Below, piece by piece: positions 36,681-46,639 of a DNA stretch of 64,000 bases. Position numbers and translations under genes: made by a program. Every line of letters starts with the position of its first letter. Within the stretch, counting starts at the first letter, position 1. The DNA lies in the NCBI RefSeq assembly GCF_900110345.1, contig NZ_FODJ01000003.1, forward strand, positions 62,001-126,000, written 5' to 3'. Origin of the DNA: Amphibacillus marinus (GTDB lineage Bacteria; Bacillota; Bacilli; Bacillales; Amphibacillaceae). The notes under the pieces are model-generated. The model was not told the DNA's origin. It did no database searches and saw only the letters and a list, made by a program, of their open reading frames with translations.

Positions 36681-38501
36681 ATGGATAATCAATCAAGAAG
36701 GCCGATGCTTTATTATATTGGGATTGGACTTGTTATTGTTCTCATTTTAAATGAGATCATTATACCGTTTGTATTCAATCAGACGGTCACAGAGGTTGAC
36801 TACAGTCAATTTTTAACTGATTTAGAATCAGGTATTGTTGAGTCGGTTGAGATTCAGGATGAAGAGGTGGCTTATCAATTAATTGAGGGAGAGGGTGGCG
36901 ACAGCTTTACGACTGGAAGGATGGACGATCCAGAGCTTGTTGAACGCTTATATGCTCAAGATGTTGAATTCACTCGCGTAGCTCCAATTGGCCAATCACC
37001 ACTTATTTCCTTTATTTTCTCATGGGTACTACCACTCGCTATTTTTATCGCAATTGCCCAATATTTTATGAAGAAAATGGGTGATCGAATGGGTGGTCCT
37101 AATGCGATGAAATTTGGTAAAAGTAATGCCAAGGTGTATGTTGAGGCAGAAACGGGTAAAACCTTTGAGGATGTTGCTGGACAGGATGAGGCAAAGGATG
37201 CTCTTGTCGAAATAATTGATTACCTTAAAGATTCTAAGAAATATCGAGAGGTTGGGGCGAATATCCCTAAGGGGGCACTGTTGGTTGGACCACCTGGGAC
37301 CGGAAAAACCTTGCTAGCTAAAGCAGTTGCTGGCGAGTCAAGTGTGCCGTTCTTCTCTATTTCAGGATCTGAATTTGTCGAAATGTTTGTCGGTATGGGT
37401 GCAGCCAGAGTCCGTGATTTATTTAAACAGGCTCAGGAAAAAGCGCCATGTATTGTTTTTATTGATGAGATTGATACCATCGGAAAAAGCCGGACTGGGA
37501 ATGGCCCTGGCGGTAATGATGAACGGGAGCAAACCTTAAACCAGTTACTCACCGAGATGGACGGCTTTGATCAAGATAAGGGTGTCGTCATTTTAGCTGC
37601 ATCTAACCGTCCAGAGACGTTAGATAAGGCGTTGCTTAGACCGGGTCGATTTGACCGTCGTATTCCTGTTGAATTACCTGATGTCCAAGGGCGAGAGGCA
37701 ATCTTAAAAGTGCATGCCTTAAAGGTTAAACTTGCTGACGATGTCGATTTAAATTTAATAGCAAGAGCAACATCAGGTGCATCAGGGGCTGATTTAGCCA
37801 ATATGATTAATGAAGCAGCATTGCGAGCAGTTAAACATGGTCGAAAGGTCATTAATCAAAGCGACCTTGAGGAATCTGTAGAGGTTGTCATTGCAGGCTA
37901 TCAACGTAAAAATGCAGTGATCTCAACTAAGGATAAATTAACGATCTCTTATCACGAGATTGGTCATGCCCTTGTTGCGGCCAAGCAAACGAACGCAGCC
38001 CCTGTCCATAAAATTACTATTATTCCGCGAACATCGGGTGCATTAGGTTATACCATGCAAATCGATCAGACGGAACAAGTGCTTTATAGTAAAGAGCAGT
38101 TATTAGAAAAAATAACAACCTATATGGGTGGTCGTGCGGCAGAAGAATTAATTTTTGATCGGATTACGTCTGGCGCTTCAAATGACATTGAGCAGGCAAC
38201 GAAGCTTGCCCGTGCAATGGTAACGCGCTATGGCATGAGTAGTCGATTTGGCATGATGGGCTTAGAAACGGTTAGTAATCAATATCTGTCTGGTGATACC
38301 TCGCTTACTGTTTCGGATGGAACAGCGACGCTAATTGACCAGGAGGTTGAGCAGATTATTCGAGACTGCTATCAAAAGGCACTGACCATTCTTGAAGAAA
38401 ATAAAGCTAAGTTACATGAACTGACTAAATTTTTATTAGAAAAAGAGACGATTTCAGGTGAAACGTTTATGAACCTACTTCACGATAAAATCGAAGCTTA
38501 G
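36681..38501 (+). CDS. FtsH-family membrane AAA+ zinc metalloprotease
   Basis: The 606-residue protein has membrane helices near residues 10-30 and 108-128 enclosing a short extracytoplasmic domain. Walker A is GPPGTGKT (203-210) and Walker B is CIVFIDEID. The second region of homology ends [15 protein letters not shown]. The protease site is HEIGH (425-429), with the third ligand in [12 protein letters not shown]. FtsH degrades unassembled or damaged membrane proteins. Housekeeping FtsH lies in another context in Bacillaceae (beside tilS and hpt), so this is probably a second, TetR-controlled copy. The ribosome binding site AAGGGG is unusually far (14 bases) from the ATG. Confidence 0.93.
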   Translation: MDNQSRRPMLYYIGIGLVIVLILNEIIIPFVFNQTVTEVDYSQFLTDLESGIVESVEIQDEEVAYQLIEGEGGDSFTTGRMDDPELVERLYAQDVEFTRVAPIGQSPLISFIFSWVLPLAIFIAIAQYFMKKMGDRMGGPNAMKFGKSNAKVYVEAETGKTFEDVAGQDEAKDALVEIIDYLKDSKKYREVGANIPKGALLVGPPGTGKTLLAKAVAGESSVPFFSISGSEFVEMFVGMGAARVRDLFKQAQEKAPCIVFIDEIDTIGKSRTGNGPGGNDEREQTLNQLLTEMDGFDQDKGVVILAASNRPETLDKALLRPGRFDRRIPVELPDVQGREAILKVHALKVKLADDVDLNLIARATSGASGADLANMINEAALRAVKHGRKVINQSDLEESVEVVIAGYQRKNAVISTKDKLTISYHEIGHALVAAKQTNAAPVHKITIIPRTSGALGYTMQIDQTEQVLYSKEQLLEKITTYMGGRAAEELIFDRITSGASNDIEQATKLARAMVTRYGMSSRFGMMGLETVSNQYLSGDTSLTVSDGTATLIDQEVEQIIRDCYQKALTILEENKAKLHELTKFLLEKETISGETFMNLLHDKIEA

Positions 38502-38527
38502 CTAATTGCGAAAAGGAGCAGATTTGT

Positions 38528-40900
38528 TTGGGAAAATTAAAATTAGTGGCAATTGATAAGTCCTATCGCACGGGCAATCAATACCTAAATGTTTTAAAGA
38601 AAATATCGTTAGAATTTAGAGAAAGTGAATTTGTCTCAATCCTTGGACCGTCGGGGTCAGGGAAAACGACCTTGTTAAATCTTATTGGTGGTTTAGATCA
38701 ATATGACTCAGGTGATCTCGTTATTAATGGCTATTCAACTAAGCACTTTGGCAACAAAGATTGGGATGCCTATCGTAATCGCTCGATCGGGTTTGTCTTT
38801 CAGAATTATAATCTAATTGGTCACCAGTCTGTCCTTCAGAACGTTGAGATTGCTATGACCCTGTCAGGTGTTTCAAGCGCAGAACGTAAGCAACGGGCAA
38901 CGAAGGCATTAGAAGAGGTTGGCTTAAAGGACCATATACAAAAGAAGCCAAATCAACTGTCAGGCGGGCAAATGCAGCGGGTGGCAATTGCGCGTGCCTT
39001 AGTAAATAATCCAGATATTATTCTTGCTGATGAGCCGACCGGCGCACTAGATTCAAAGACAAGCACCCAAGTCATGAAGATATTACAAGAGGTTGCTAAG
39101 ACAAGACTTGTCATTATGGTCACGCATAATGAAGATATCGCAGAAGAGTACAGTACACGGATTATTCGTTTCCTTGATGGTGAAATTCAATCAGATAGTA
39201 ACCCAATTGAGACGACAGACAGTGTCAAAGCTGAGAAGCCAATCAAAGCTAAGAAAAAGAATCGCACATCAATGTCACTGTTCACTGCACTATCGCTGTC
39301 CTTTAAAAATCTATTAACCAAAAAGGGCCGGACGATCTTAACAGCCTTTGCTGGAAGCATTGGTATTATTGGCGTTGCCCTCGTCTTGGCATTATCTAAT
39401 GGATTATCAGGCCAGCTTGACGTGATGCAAACGGACACACTAGCAAATTTTCCAATTATGATTGATACTGGTGAGCAGTTTGTTAATTTTGATGAAATGG
39501 GTCCACCTGATCAAAATAATGGTGACTTTGAAGAGTATCCTGACGATACCGTTATTTATCGCTATGATAACATGGAGAATTTCTCAACACATACCAATGT
39601 GTTAACCGATGATTTTCTTGATTATGTTGATCAAATGGAGACAGAGATTGCCGATGCGATTGATAATGTTTCATACACACGTGGGGTCGAAATCAATCTT
39701 CTCGCACAGCATGATGATCAGGTTGTCAAGTTTCAAACGACATCAGACGCAATGATGATGCCAGGTATGCCGGGAATGGGTGGTCAGGGTACACATTGGC
39801 AGGAAATGCCGAGCGATGAGGACTTTATTTTAGAAATGTATGATTTCATTGGTGAAGGAAGTCGCTTACCCGCGGCTGATAATGAGGTTGCGATTGTCAT
39901 TGATCGCTACAATCGAATTAGCACTGAGTTTTTTGATAAGCTGGGCTTTGATGAGGCTGAAGAGAGCTATGATGTCACAGACTTTATTGGCGAAACCATG
40001 CTTAAGGTGATCCCAAATGATTCGTATTATACGGAGGAGGAGAATGGGTTCTTTAGCCCTGCCAATCCATCTGCGTATCAGGATTTATTTGAGCAAGAGG
40101 AAGGTAAGGAACTTGTCATTACAGGTGTTTTACGGGAAAAAGAAGACGTTACGACTGCCTATTTCGAAGAGGGTTTCATCTATACGGCAGCTTTAACGGA
40201 TTATATTGTTGCCAACGCCCAGGACTCTGAAATTGCCCAGGCGCAAGAAGAATCTGACCTGGATCTCTTATCAAATGTGCCATTTCAAAACGATGCAATG
40301 AAAGAGCAAGCGTTAATCCGTCTAGGGGCAATTACAACACCAACTGGAATTAATATTTATCCAACCAGCTTTGCAGCTAAGGATGAAATTAAAGCTGAAC
40401 TCGATAACTATAATGAAGGGTTAGCTGAGGAAGACCAAATTGTCTATAATGATTTAGCTGAAATACTTGGTGATATTATGACCGATATGATTAACACGGT
40501 AACGTATGTGTTAGTCGGCTTCGCTGCTATCTCCCTAATTGTATCGACCATCATGATTGGTATTATTACGTATGTGTCGGTCATTGAGCGAACCAAGGAA
40601 ATCGGTATTCTGAGGAGTGTCGGAGCTCGGAAGAAGGATATTTCCCGCGTGTTCAATGCTGAAACGCTTATTGTTGGCTTTGTAGCAGGTTCATTAGGAA
40701 TCGCACTTAGTTATTTACTTATTATCCCAATTAATAATTTAATTGAGATTCTGACTGACATTCCTAATGTTGCCAGCTTAGCTATTATCCCAGCTGTTAT
40801 TTTAATTGCGGGGAGTATGATCTTAACGCTAATTGCTGGCCTTATTCCAGCGAGAATGGCGGCGAAGAAAGATCCGGTTGTGGCATTAAGAACGGAGTAA
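38528..40900 (+). CDS. MacB-like ABC exporter, fused ATPase and FtsX-type permease
   Basis: The protein has 790 residues. Residues 1-225 are an ABC domain ([43 protein letters not shown]). A Lys-rich linker leads to helix 1 near residue 275. A large acidic extracytoplasmic domain (about 300-640) contains the Met-rich stretch [11 protein letters not shown]. Three C-terminal helices in FtsX arrangement ([20 protein letters not shown]) follow. Type VII ABC proteins of this kind drive lipoprotein or peptide release or antimicrobial defence rather than bilayer transport. It starts with TTG behind AAAGGAG. It is the last gene of the tetR-ftsH operon. Confidence 0.92.
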   Translation: MGKLKLVAIDKSYRTGNQYLNVLKKISLEFRESEFVSILGPSGSGKTTLLNLIGGLDQYDSGDLVINGYSTKHFGNKDWDAYRNRSIGFVFQNYNLIGHQSVLQNVEIAMTLSGVSSAERKQRATKALEEVGLKDHIQKKPNQLSGGQMQRVAIARALVNNPDIILADEPTGALDSKTSTQVMKILQEVAKTRLVIMVTHNEDIAEEYSTRIIRFLDGEIQSDSNPIETTDSVKAEKPIKAKKKNRTSMSLFTALSLSFKNLLTKKGRTILTAFAGSIGIIGVALVLALSNGLSGQLDVMQTDTLANFPIMIDTGEQFVNFDEMGPPDQNNGDFEEYPDDTVIYRYDNMENFSTHTNVLTDDFLDYVDQMETEIADAIDNVSYTRGVEINLLAQHDDQVVKFQTTSDAMMMPGMPGMGGQGTHWQEMPSDEDFILEMYDFIGEGSRLPAADNEVAIVIDRYNRISTEFFDKLGFDEAEESYDVTDFIGETMLKVIPNDSYYTEEENGFFSPANPSAYQDLFEQEEGKELVITGVLREKEDVTTAYFEEGFIYTAALTDYIVANAQDSEIAQAQEESDLDLLSNVPFQNDAMKEQALIRLGAITTPTGINIYPTSFAAKDEIKAELDNYNEGLAEEDQIVYNDLAEILGDIMTDMINTVTYVLVGFAAISLIVSTIMIGIITYVSVIERTKEIGILRSVGARKKDISRVFNAETLIVGFVAGSLGIALSYLLIIPINNLIEILTDIPNVASLAIIPAVILIAGSMILTLIAGLIPARMAAKKDPVVALRTE

Positions 40901-40926
40901 ATTTAAATTAATAAAACTTTTTTTGT

Positions 40927-40971
40927 AGGCTACTTTGGTCCAATTAGGGAGCAAAGTAGCCTGCTTTTTTT
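40927..40971. terminator. Strong terminator between convergent operons
   Basis: An 11-base perfect stem, AGGCTACTTTG with CAAAGTAGCCT, is followed by seven T on the plus strand and flanked by A/T on the other, so it may serve both directions. Confidence 0.9.
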
Positions 40972-42789
40972 CTAGAGCATGTTAATAGCTTTGTTAGTAA
41001 AATAAACGGTATATACTTCGTCCTCAATTTCATAAAGTGGTTTAAAAACAAAGTTTTGTGACTGATGTCTGGTCAAATAATTATTTTGCTGCCATGGAAA
41101 GGTTTCGTAGGTATGCTCCGTTTGCGGCATAAGAAATGTTTTTGGATTAGTACAATCTCCTGTCAATCCGCAGTCACTCTTTACTAAACCAGCTAATACA
41201 ATCGGACCATCAATGACAGCTACTAGCTCTGGCAAATCAGGTAAAGCTTCCACACGCAGCTCACTAGGGAAGAAGATACTTAGCTGATCATCCTGCCAAT
41301 CATGGGTAAGGTCAAAATACCCGTTATGAAGTTCAACTTGAATAGCGACACCATTTAGCTGGACAGACGGTTTTCCGGTTACCCATGCTGGTACACGAAA
41401 TGAAAGTGTGCGTTTTCTAGCTTGCGTCGATTTAATTGAGAATTTTAATAACCAGCGCGACATTTGACTATCATCATGCTCATCAAAAAAGGCTTGGTCA
41501 TTATAATACTTCATGGCAATGGCCTGTTTAAGGTGGATGTCTTGATATGTTAATTCAGATGGGATATATTGGCTAATAATTATCTTCTCGGTTGCAGCAT
41601 CTTCAAAGTAAATAAGCTCGGGATAAAAAGCTTGGGCCTGAACCATTGTGCCATGGCAACACCAGAAATCCCTTGTTTTACTGCCCCATTTCTTCTGGCT
41701 TCCTGCTGCAAGAGGAAGAAAGTAAGTGGGCATACCAGTCTTAGCATTTTGCTGAGCAAGAAAACCGTTGTACAGGTTTCTTTCAATATAATCAGCGTAT
41801 AATGGATCGCCGGTCCATTTATAAAGATATTGCGCTGTTCTGGTCATATTATACACCGTACAAAATTCTTGATTTCTTTCGCCAAGAAATTGACCTAACA
41901 TAAATGGTGGTGTCCAAAACTCTCCCGCATTTTGTCCTCCCGTACAGTACATACCTCTCTCAGATACAGCATTTTTCCAAAAAAGCTCGGTAATGGTGCG
42001 CCATTTCTCATCACCAGTTAGTTCGTAAAGCTTCGCTGCACCGTGAGATAATGGAATACTTGCATTGGCGTGGCAATTGGTGAGGGCATCCTTTCCTTTA
42101 AGTAACTTAGAGAACAAGCCAGCATCCCAATAACGCTTAGCTAGGTTTAAGTACTTGTCATCTTTTGTAATCCCATAGAGGGATGCCCAAACTTCAAGCA
42201 TACCGGCTTCTTCTCCTTTATAGGCAGCGTGAGAGTTTGTTTTTGCTAACCGATCGGTCCATCTAATGTACCAGTCACTTAAGTGATCAAGAATATCAAG
42301 TGCCATTAGGTTATTGGCATGTAGATAGGCATTCATTAACCCCATCATTGTTTTGTGCATGGTGTATTGAGGTGACCATACATGTTGATTATTCTCTAGC
42401 TTGTTAAAATATTTTTCTGGAAATGATCCGACCCATTCACCGCCATTTAATTCCTGACACCTAGCTAGCTCGGAAATAATTATATCTAGCTTTGCTTTTA
42501 ATTCAATATCTTTATCTGTCGCAATGTATGAAGCAGCGGCAGAGAGCCAGTGACCGAGAAAATGGCCTCTGAGTTGACAAGTTGGTGCTTCCCACCCCCA
42601 ATGGAGCTTTGCTGTTTCGGGGTTATCGATTACTTGAAGACCAGGGAGGACAATACCAGCTTCAAGATAAAAATTTTGCAATAAGCAGGTTGTATCTAGT
42701 TCTAGAAGATACTCTCTGTTTACCTGCATTCTTTCTCGGAAGATACCAGGCAATAAAATCACATTTTTTTGATTAATAGCGTTGAGCAT
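40972..42789 (-). CDS. Glycoside hydrolase family 127/146-type (beta-L-arabinofuranosidase)
   Basis: The 605-residue enzyme has an (alpha/alpha)6 barrel pattern (HFLGHWLSAAASYIATDKD, HKTMMGLMNAYLHANNLMAL). It carries the zinc-thiolate active site of GH127: the E-x-C in QEFCTVYNM and the Cys pair in FWCCHGTMVQ. No signal peptide, so it acts in the cytoplasm on imported oligosaccharides. The family releases L-arabinofuranose from plant glycans or glycoproteins; related GH146 enzymes share the motif, so the bond specificity is not certain. An AraC regulator lies divergently upstream. Confidence 0.9.
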   Translation of the reverse strand: MLNAINQKNVILLPGIFRERMQVNREYLLELDTTCLLQNFYLEAGIVLPGLQVIDNPETAKLHWGWEAPTCQLRGHFLGHWLSAAASYIATDKDIELKAKLDIIISELARCQELNGGEWVGSFPEKYFNKLENNQHVWSPQYTMHKTMMGLMNAYLHANNLMALDILDHLSDWYIRWTDRLAKTNSHAAYKGEEAGMLEVWASLYGITKDDKYLNLAKRYWDAGLFSKLLKGKDALTNCHANASIPLSHGAAKLYELTGDEKWRTITELFWKNAVSERGMYCTGGQNAGEFWTPPFMLGQFLGERNQEFCTVYNMTRTAQYLYKWTGDPLYADYIERNLYNGFLAQQNAKTGMPTYFLPLAAGSQKKWGSKTRDFWCCHGTMVQAQAFYPELIYFEDAATEKIIISQYIPSELTYQDIHLKQAIAMKYYNDQAFFDEHDDSQMSRWLLKFSIKSTQARKRTLSFRVPAWVTGKPSVQLNGVAIQVELHNGYFDLTHDWQDDQLSIFFPSELRVEALPDLPELVAVIDGPIVLAGLVKSDCGLTGDCTNPKTFLMPQTEHTYETFPWQQNNYLTRHQSQNFVFKPLYEIEDEVYTVYFTNKAINML

Positions 42790-43022
42790 ATAAATCTCTC
42801 CTTCTTAATTTAGTGAGCTGCAAATAGTTTAATAGTGAATTTACATGTATTATATTGATAAGATTAACCGTATACAATAGAATAAATAACGAATAACATG
42901 TATTTTTTGCTGATTATATTGGTTTCTTATTATAATGATAAGAGTAATTTATCGGAAAATTATTGATGAGTGATTAGCTATGTGCTTAACGAAACGTGCG
43001 CACCTAAGTAGAGGGGGGAAGT

Positions 43023-43883
43023 ATGGTGAAACAGCATTTATGTGAAATTCCATGTGGCAGTATGCCGGTAATTAGTGAGACTAATTTTGGTAAAGTGACA
43101 AAGCCATTGTTGCATCTGGATCGAAGTGCGAGCTTTAGTGTACTCATATACGTCGTAGAAGGAGAAATGGAGATTTTTGAGGATGGCATCCCTTATTTAT
43201 TAACCGCGGATACATTATTTTTTTTGAAAAGTGGGGTTCATCATTGGGGCGAAAAGCCGTTTCTGCAAGGGACTTCATGGTATTATGTCCACTTTGAATT
43301 TCCTAACGTAGCACAATCAGTAGAAAAAATTTACAAGAATAAGATGCAGCAGGAAGAGATAATGGATATTGCTGAATACAAAATTATTTTGCCTAAAATT
43401 ATTAACTTTGCGCATAATCCTGCGATTAAATATTTAATAAAGCAGATTGTGACGAACTATAATACCGGAAGGCTAATGCATGCCTCGCTATTACTGTGGA
43501 ATGTTCTGTATGATTGTTTTGAAAAAGACAGCCCTGAGCATCAATCCGAGTCGTATCCAATTAAAATTAACCAATTAATGCATTACTTAGAAGAATTTTA
43601 TTATAAAAAAATTACTCATGAGGAGATTGAGATGGAGCTCGGTTTATCATATAAGTATTTGTCTGCATTACTTAAAGAATGCCTTGGCAAAACGATTAAG
43701 CAATACCAGCTTTCGATCCGATTAAAAAAAACTGTCGAATTACTATGTGAGTCGTCACTTTCCATTGCAGAAATATCAAGAGAAACAGGATTTTATGATG
43801 AGTTTTATTTTAGTAAGATATTTAAACGAGAATTTGGTATGCCACCATCACAATACAGACAAATTTATACAACCAGAATTTAA
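43023..43883 (+). CDS. AraC-family regulator with cupin sensing domain
   Basis: The 286-residue protein has an N-terminal cupin-type AraC-binding domain (SFSVLIYVVEGEMEIFEDGIPYLLTADTLFFL) and a C-terminal AraC double helix-turn-helix (residues about 190-285: IEMELGLSYKYLSALLKECL, TGFYDEFYFSKIFKREFGMP). It starts behind AGAGGGGGG. It is divergent from the GH127 gene across a 233-base AT-rich region and is its likely sugar-responsive activator. Confidence 0.9.
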   Translation: MVKQHLCEIPCGSMPVISETNFGKVTKPLLHLDRSASFSVLIYVVEGEMEIFEDGIPYLLTADTLFFLKSGVHHWGEKPFLQGTSWYYVHFEFPNVAQSVEKIYKNKMQQEEIMDIAEYKIILPKIINFAHNPAIKYLIKQIVTNYNTGRLMHASLLLWNVLYDCFEKDSPEHQSESYPIKINQLMHYLEEFYYKKITHEEIEMELGLSYKYLSALLKECLGKTIKQYQLSIRLKKTVELLCESSLSIAEISRETGFYDEFYFSKIFKREFGMPPSQYRQIYTTRI

Positions 43884-43891
43884 TAAGATTT

Positions 43892-43923
43892 AGCACCCCA
43901 CGGAGCGCCTAACGTGTGGTGCT
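43892..43923. terminator. Hairpin between two convergent AraC genes
   Basis: AGCACCCCACG pairs with CGTGTGGTGCT over 11 positions with one mismatch. No long T tract on either side, so termination would be weak. Confidence 0.5.
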
Positions 43924-43958
43924 GTACTGCATAAAGCGGGTCAAGCCGCTGTCAATTG

Positions 43959-44726
43959 TTAATGCTGTTGTTTCCGATACTTTCCTGGTGAGGTTCCATA
44001 AGTCCGCTTAAAAACACGATGGAAATAGGGATAATTGCCAAAGCCACACTTCTCGGCAATGTGCTCAAGCGTCATATTGGTATAGGCCATATGGTTGACC
44101 GCTGTTGTTAGCCGGATATGGTGGGCATACTCAATCATTGTTCGATTAGTATGTTCCTTGAACAAATGGACAGCACGAGATACGCTGAGATCAACTTCAG
44201 CAGCAACATCCTGAATGGTTAAGCCAGCTAAGGCATTCTCCTCAATAAATCGTTTCATTTTTGTTACAACAAACGGATAATTAAGGGCAGATCGTTCTTG
44301 GCGATCCTGCTTTATTGCTAAGCAAATGGATTTAAACAGGTGCATTTTTAAATCATTATTCTGCTCTGTTGGTGGTCTTCTTGTTTCACTAGCAAGAAAA
44401 CGCCATAGTGCTGAAATCTGATCAATATCATGAATTTTAACATGAAAGGGTTTATCCATTGAAGCCCACCAGCGATTAATCCAAGCATCTTTACCAAACA
44501 GATGGAAGTCACCACTTGTTTCACTATCTGCTATTTCAAGTCGATACCAGTTATCAGATGGGATAATGGTAATCGATCCTTTCTCTAATGGGAAAGTCTG
44601 TTGATTTACGGTAGTTGTCGCCTTGCCCTCGGTTTGCAACCGAATAAAAAATGCACCTGCACTAACTTTTCTTGTTTCATCATAGCCATTTGTATGTAAT
44701 GAATAACCACAGTGTCCAACCTTCAT
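43959..44726 (-). CDS. AraC-family regulator
   Basis: The 255-residue protein has an N-terminal cupin-like half (ISLHTNGYDETRKV-like region with FPLEKGSITIIPSDNWYRLEI). A C-terminal AraC domain covers residues about 150-253 (VAAEVDLSVSRAVHLFKEHTNRT, EKCGFGNYPYFHRVFKRTYGTSPGKYR). It is divergent from the ThuA-like gene and is its likely regulator. It resembles the regulator at 43023 only in general family features. Confidence 0.88.
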   Translation of the reverse strand: MKVGHCGYSLHTNGYDETRKVSAGAFFIRLQTEGKATTTVNQQTFPLEKGSITIIPSDNWYRLEIADSETSGDFHLFGKDAWINRWWASMDKPFHVKIHDIDQISALWRFLASETRRPPTEQNNDLKMHLFKSICLAIKQDRQERSALNYPFVVTKMKRFIEENALAGLTIQDVAAEVDLSVSRAVHLFKEHTNRTMIEYAHHIRLTTAVNHMAYTNMTLEHIAEKCGFGNYPYFHRVFKRTYGTSPGKYRKQQH

Positions 44727-44828
44727 AAGCTCACCTCTTTTAGCAAAATCGGATATGTATTTATCATATCATCTATACCCAAATATGCAATTAAGGCGTA
44801 ATATGGTGTTAAAATCATTAGTTGTATT

Positions 44829-44842
44829 TGTAATCGCTTACC
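44829..44842. promoter_or_regulatory. Candidate cre box upstream of the ThuA-like gene
   Basis: TGTAATCGCTTACC fits the CcpA cre consensus at 13 of 14 positions with the central CG intact. It lies 52 bases upstream of the ThuA-like start, in the divergent promoter region. Confidence 0.5.
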
Positions 44843-44893
44843 TTAAAGTGTCATAATCGTAAACTTAAGCTTTAATTATCTAGGAGGATATAA

Positions 44894-45625
44894 ATGAATA
44901 TATTAATCTGGAATGAAAATCGTCATGAGAGGCGTGATTTTGTAGCGAGGCGAATTTATCCAAACGGAATTCATGGTGTCTTGTCTGACTGCTTAAGAGC
45001 AGCGGGGCATGTTGTAATAACTGCGACTTTAGACGAACCTAATCATGGTTTATCAGAAGAAAAGCTGGCAGAAACAGATGTGTTTATCTGGTGGGGTAAC
45101 CTTGCACATGCTGAAGTTGATGAGCAAATTGTTGATATGGTTAATCGGCATGTTCTGGCTGGAATGGGATTAATCGTGTTACATTCAGGCTATTTCTCAA
45201 GCGTGTTCAAAAAGCTAATAGGTACGAGCTGTCGGCTCAACTGTAATGGAACGGAATCATCAGAGAAAATCTGGAATGTTAATCCCAGTCATCCAATTAC
45301 TCGAGGGGTTGGGCAATTTTTTGATTTAGCTGAGGAAGAGGTTTATGGCGAGCATTTTGATGTGCCAGAGCCAGATGAGCTGATTTTCTTAAGTTGGTTT
45401 AAAAGTGGGGAGGTTTTCAGGAGTGGGATGACTTTTTATCGTGGGAAGGGTAAGATCTTTTACTTTAGACCTGGTCATGAAACGTATCCTACCTATCATA
45501 ATAAATACGTGCAAAAGGTCATAAAGAATGCGGTCAATTGGGCAAGACCCATTCATAGCTCCGTAAATCAGGATATAGAGTTAGATCAGATTGAAATGAT
45601 CTATGAGAAAGAATCGTTTATCTAG
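44894..45625 (+). CDS. ThuA-like domain protein (trehalose utilisation type)
   Basis: The 243-residue protein has a class I glutamine-amidotransferase-like fold (ThuA family). Recognisable segments are LIWNENRHERRDFVARRIYP-like opening, DVFIWWGNLAHAEV, LAGMGLIVLHSGYFSSVFKKLIG and GKIFYFRPGHETYPTYHN. ThuA-family proteins take part in disaccharide catabolism and often accompany sugar dehydrogenases; the chemistry is not settled. AGGAGG precedes the ATG. It sits opposite an AraC regulator and near GH127, suggesting a role in plant-sugar use. Confidence 0.87.
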   Translation: MNILIWNENRHERRDFVARRIYPNGIHGVLSDCLRAAGHVVITATLDEPNHGLSEEKLAETDVFIWWGNLAHAEVDEQIVDMVNRHVLAGMGLIVLHSGYFSSVFKKLIGTSCRLNCNGTESSEKIWNVNPSHPITRGVGQFFDLAEEEVYGEHFDVPEPDELIFLSWFKSGEVFRSGMTFYRGKGKIFYFRPGHETYPTYHNKYVQKVIKNAVNWARPIHSSVNQDIELDQIEMIYEKESFI

Positions 45626-45637
45626 CATTATAAATAA

Positions 45638-45720
45638 AGCTGTCCCTAGATGCGTACCGACCGCAAAAAGTTAGTAGTAAAAGTAACCTTTGCGGCTGAA
45701 TACCAGATAAAGGGACAGCT
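45638..45720. terminator. Large nested hairpin between convergent genes
   Basis: Outer arms AGCTGTCCCT (45638-45647) and AGGGACAGCT (45711-45720) enclose inner arms CCGCAAA and TTTGCGG near 45661-45695. It probably terminates both the ThuA-like gene and the LOV gene. Confidence 0.65.
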
Positions 45721-45722
45721 GT

Positions 45723-46499
45723 TTAATTCGATAGTGCTTTAATGGCGTCCTGAACAGTTAAATAGGTATGCAAATGCTTGAGATGATTACCGATCTCAAT
45801 TGTTTTAATGGCAAGCTCCGGTCTAATTCCGGTTAATATAAGCTGTGTCCCAATTAACTGAGTGAGGTCGTGAAGCTTTAGCAAGGATGAAGCAACATAC
45901 GTGTCTACTTCATAAAGTCCAGACAGGTCTAGAATCAAATAGTCATTCTTCGATTTAGAAAGATAGGTAGATACTGAGTGAGTTAGATGATCAAGGCGGG
46001 ACTGGGTAATACCACCAATTAAAGGAAGAATGGAAATATTATCATTAATCGGAACAATAGGGGTAGAAAGTTGTTCCATTTCCGTTAATGCATCCTTTAA
46101 TAAACGCTCCTGCTCTTTAAGCTCAGTTACGTCCTTCTGAACACCGACAAAATACAACTTTTCTTTGCCATCCTCTTCAATCCACATTGGATCAATCGTT
46201 AGTTCATTCCAAAATCCGCGTCCGTCTTTAGTATAGTTGTACAACTGAAGCGTTAAAGAGGTTGCTTTGCGAATAGCTTCTCGAATCTCTTCAATAGCCT
46301 CTGAACTAGTCAGTTCTCCTTGGAGAAATCGGCAATTATTACCAATTATTTCCTCGGAAGTATAACCAGTCAAATTAATAAAACCTTGGTTAACAAAAAC
46401 AATGGGGTGATCAGGGAGACTAGGATCGGTAATTATTAATCCGACATTAGTATGATTAAGGGCCTCACGAAATAAATGCTGATTTTGTTCATTTAACAC
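45723..46499 (-). CDS. ytvA: YtvA-type blue-light sensor, LOV plus STAS domains
   Basis: The 258-residue protein is close in length to B. subtilis YtvA (261). The LOV domain (about residues 8-125) carries the flavin-adduct motif GNNCRFLQG with Cys56. A linker coiled coil (LKEQERLLKDALTEMEQL) leads to a STAS domain (about 150-255: YLILDLSGLYEVDTYVASSLLKL). YtvA binds FMN, senses blue light and raises the sigma-B general stress response through the stressosome. Together with splB it suggests adaptation to light exposure. Confidence 0.94.
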   Translation of the reverse strand: MLNEQNQHLFREALNHTNVGLIITDPSLPDHPIVFVNQGFINLTGYTSEEIIGNNCRFLQGELTSSEAIEEIREAIRKATSLTLQLYNYTKDGRGFWNELTIDPMWIEEDGKEKLYFVGVQKDVTELKEQERLLKDALTEMEQLSTPIVPINDNISILPLIGGITQSRLDHLTHSVSTYLSKSKNDYLILDLSGLYEVDTYVASSLLKLHDLTQLIGTQLILTGIRPELAIKTIEIGNHLKHLHTYLTVQDAIKALSN

Positions 46500-46639
46500 G
46501 ATTCATTCACTCCTTACTATAAAAAATTATGGCATGAATAGCACAATAAATCAATTAATTCCTATTAGGAATAATTAACTAGGGTGTGGGGAATTATGGC
46601 GACCTTATTCGCGCATTAAATTTATAAAAAATTGCCTGA

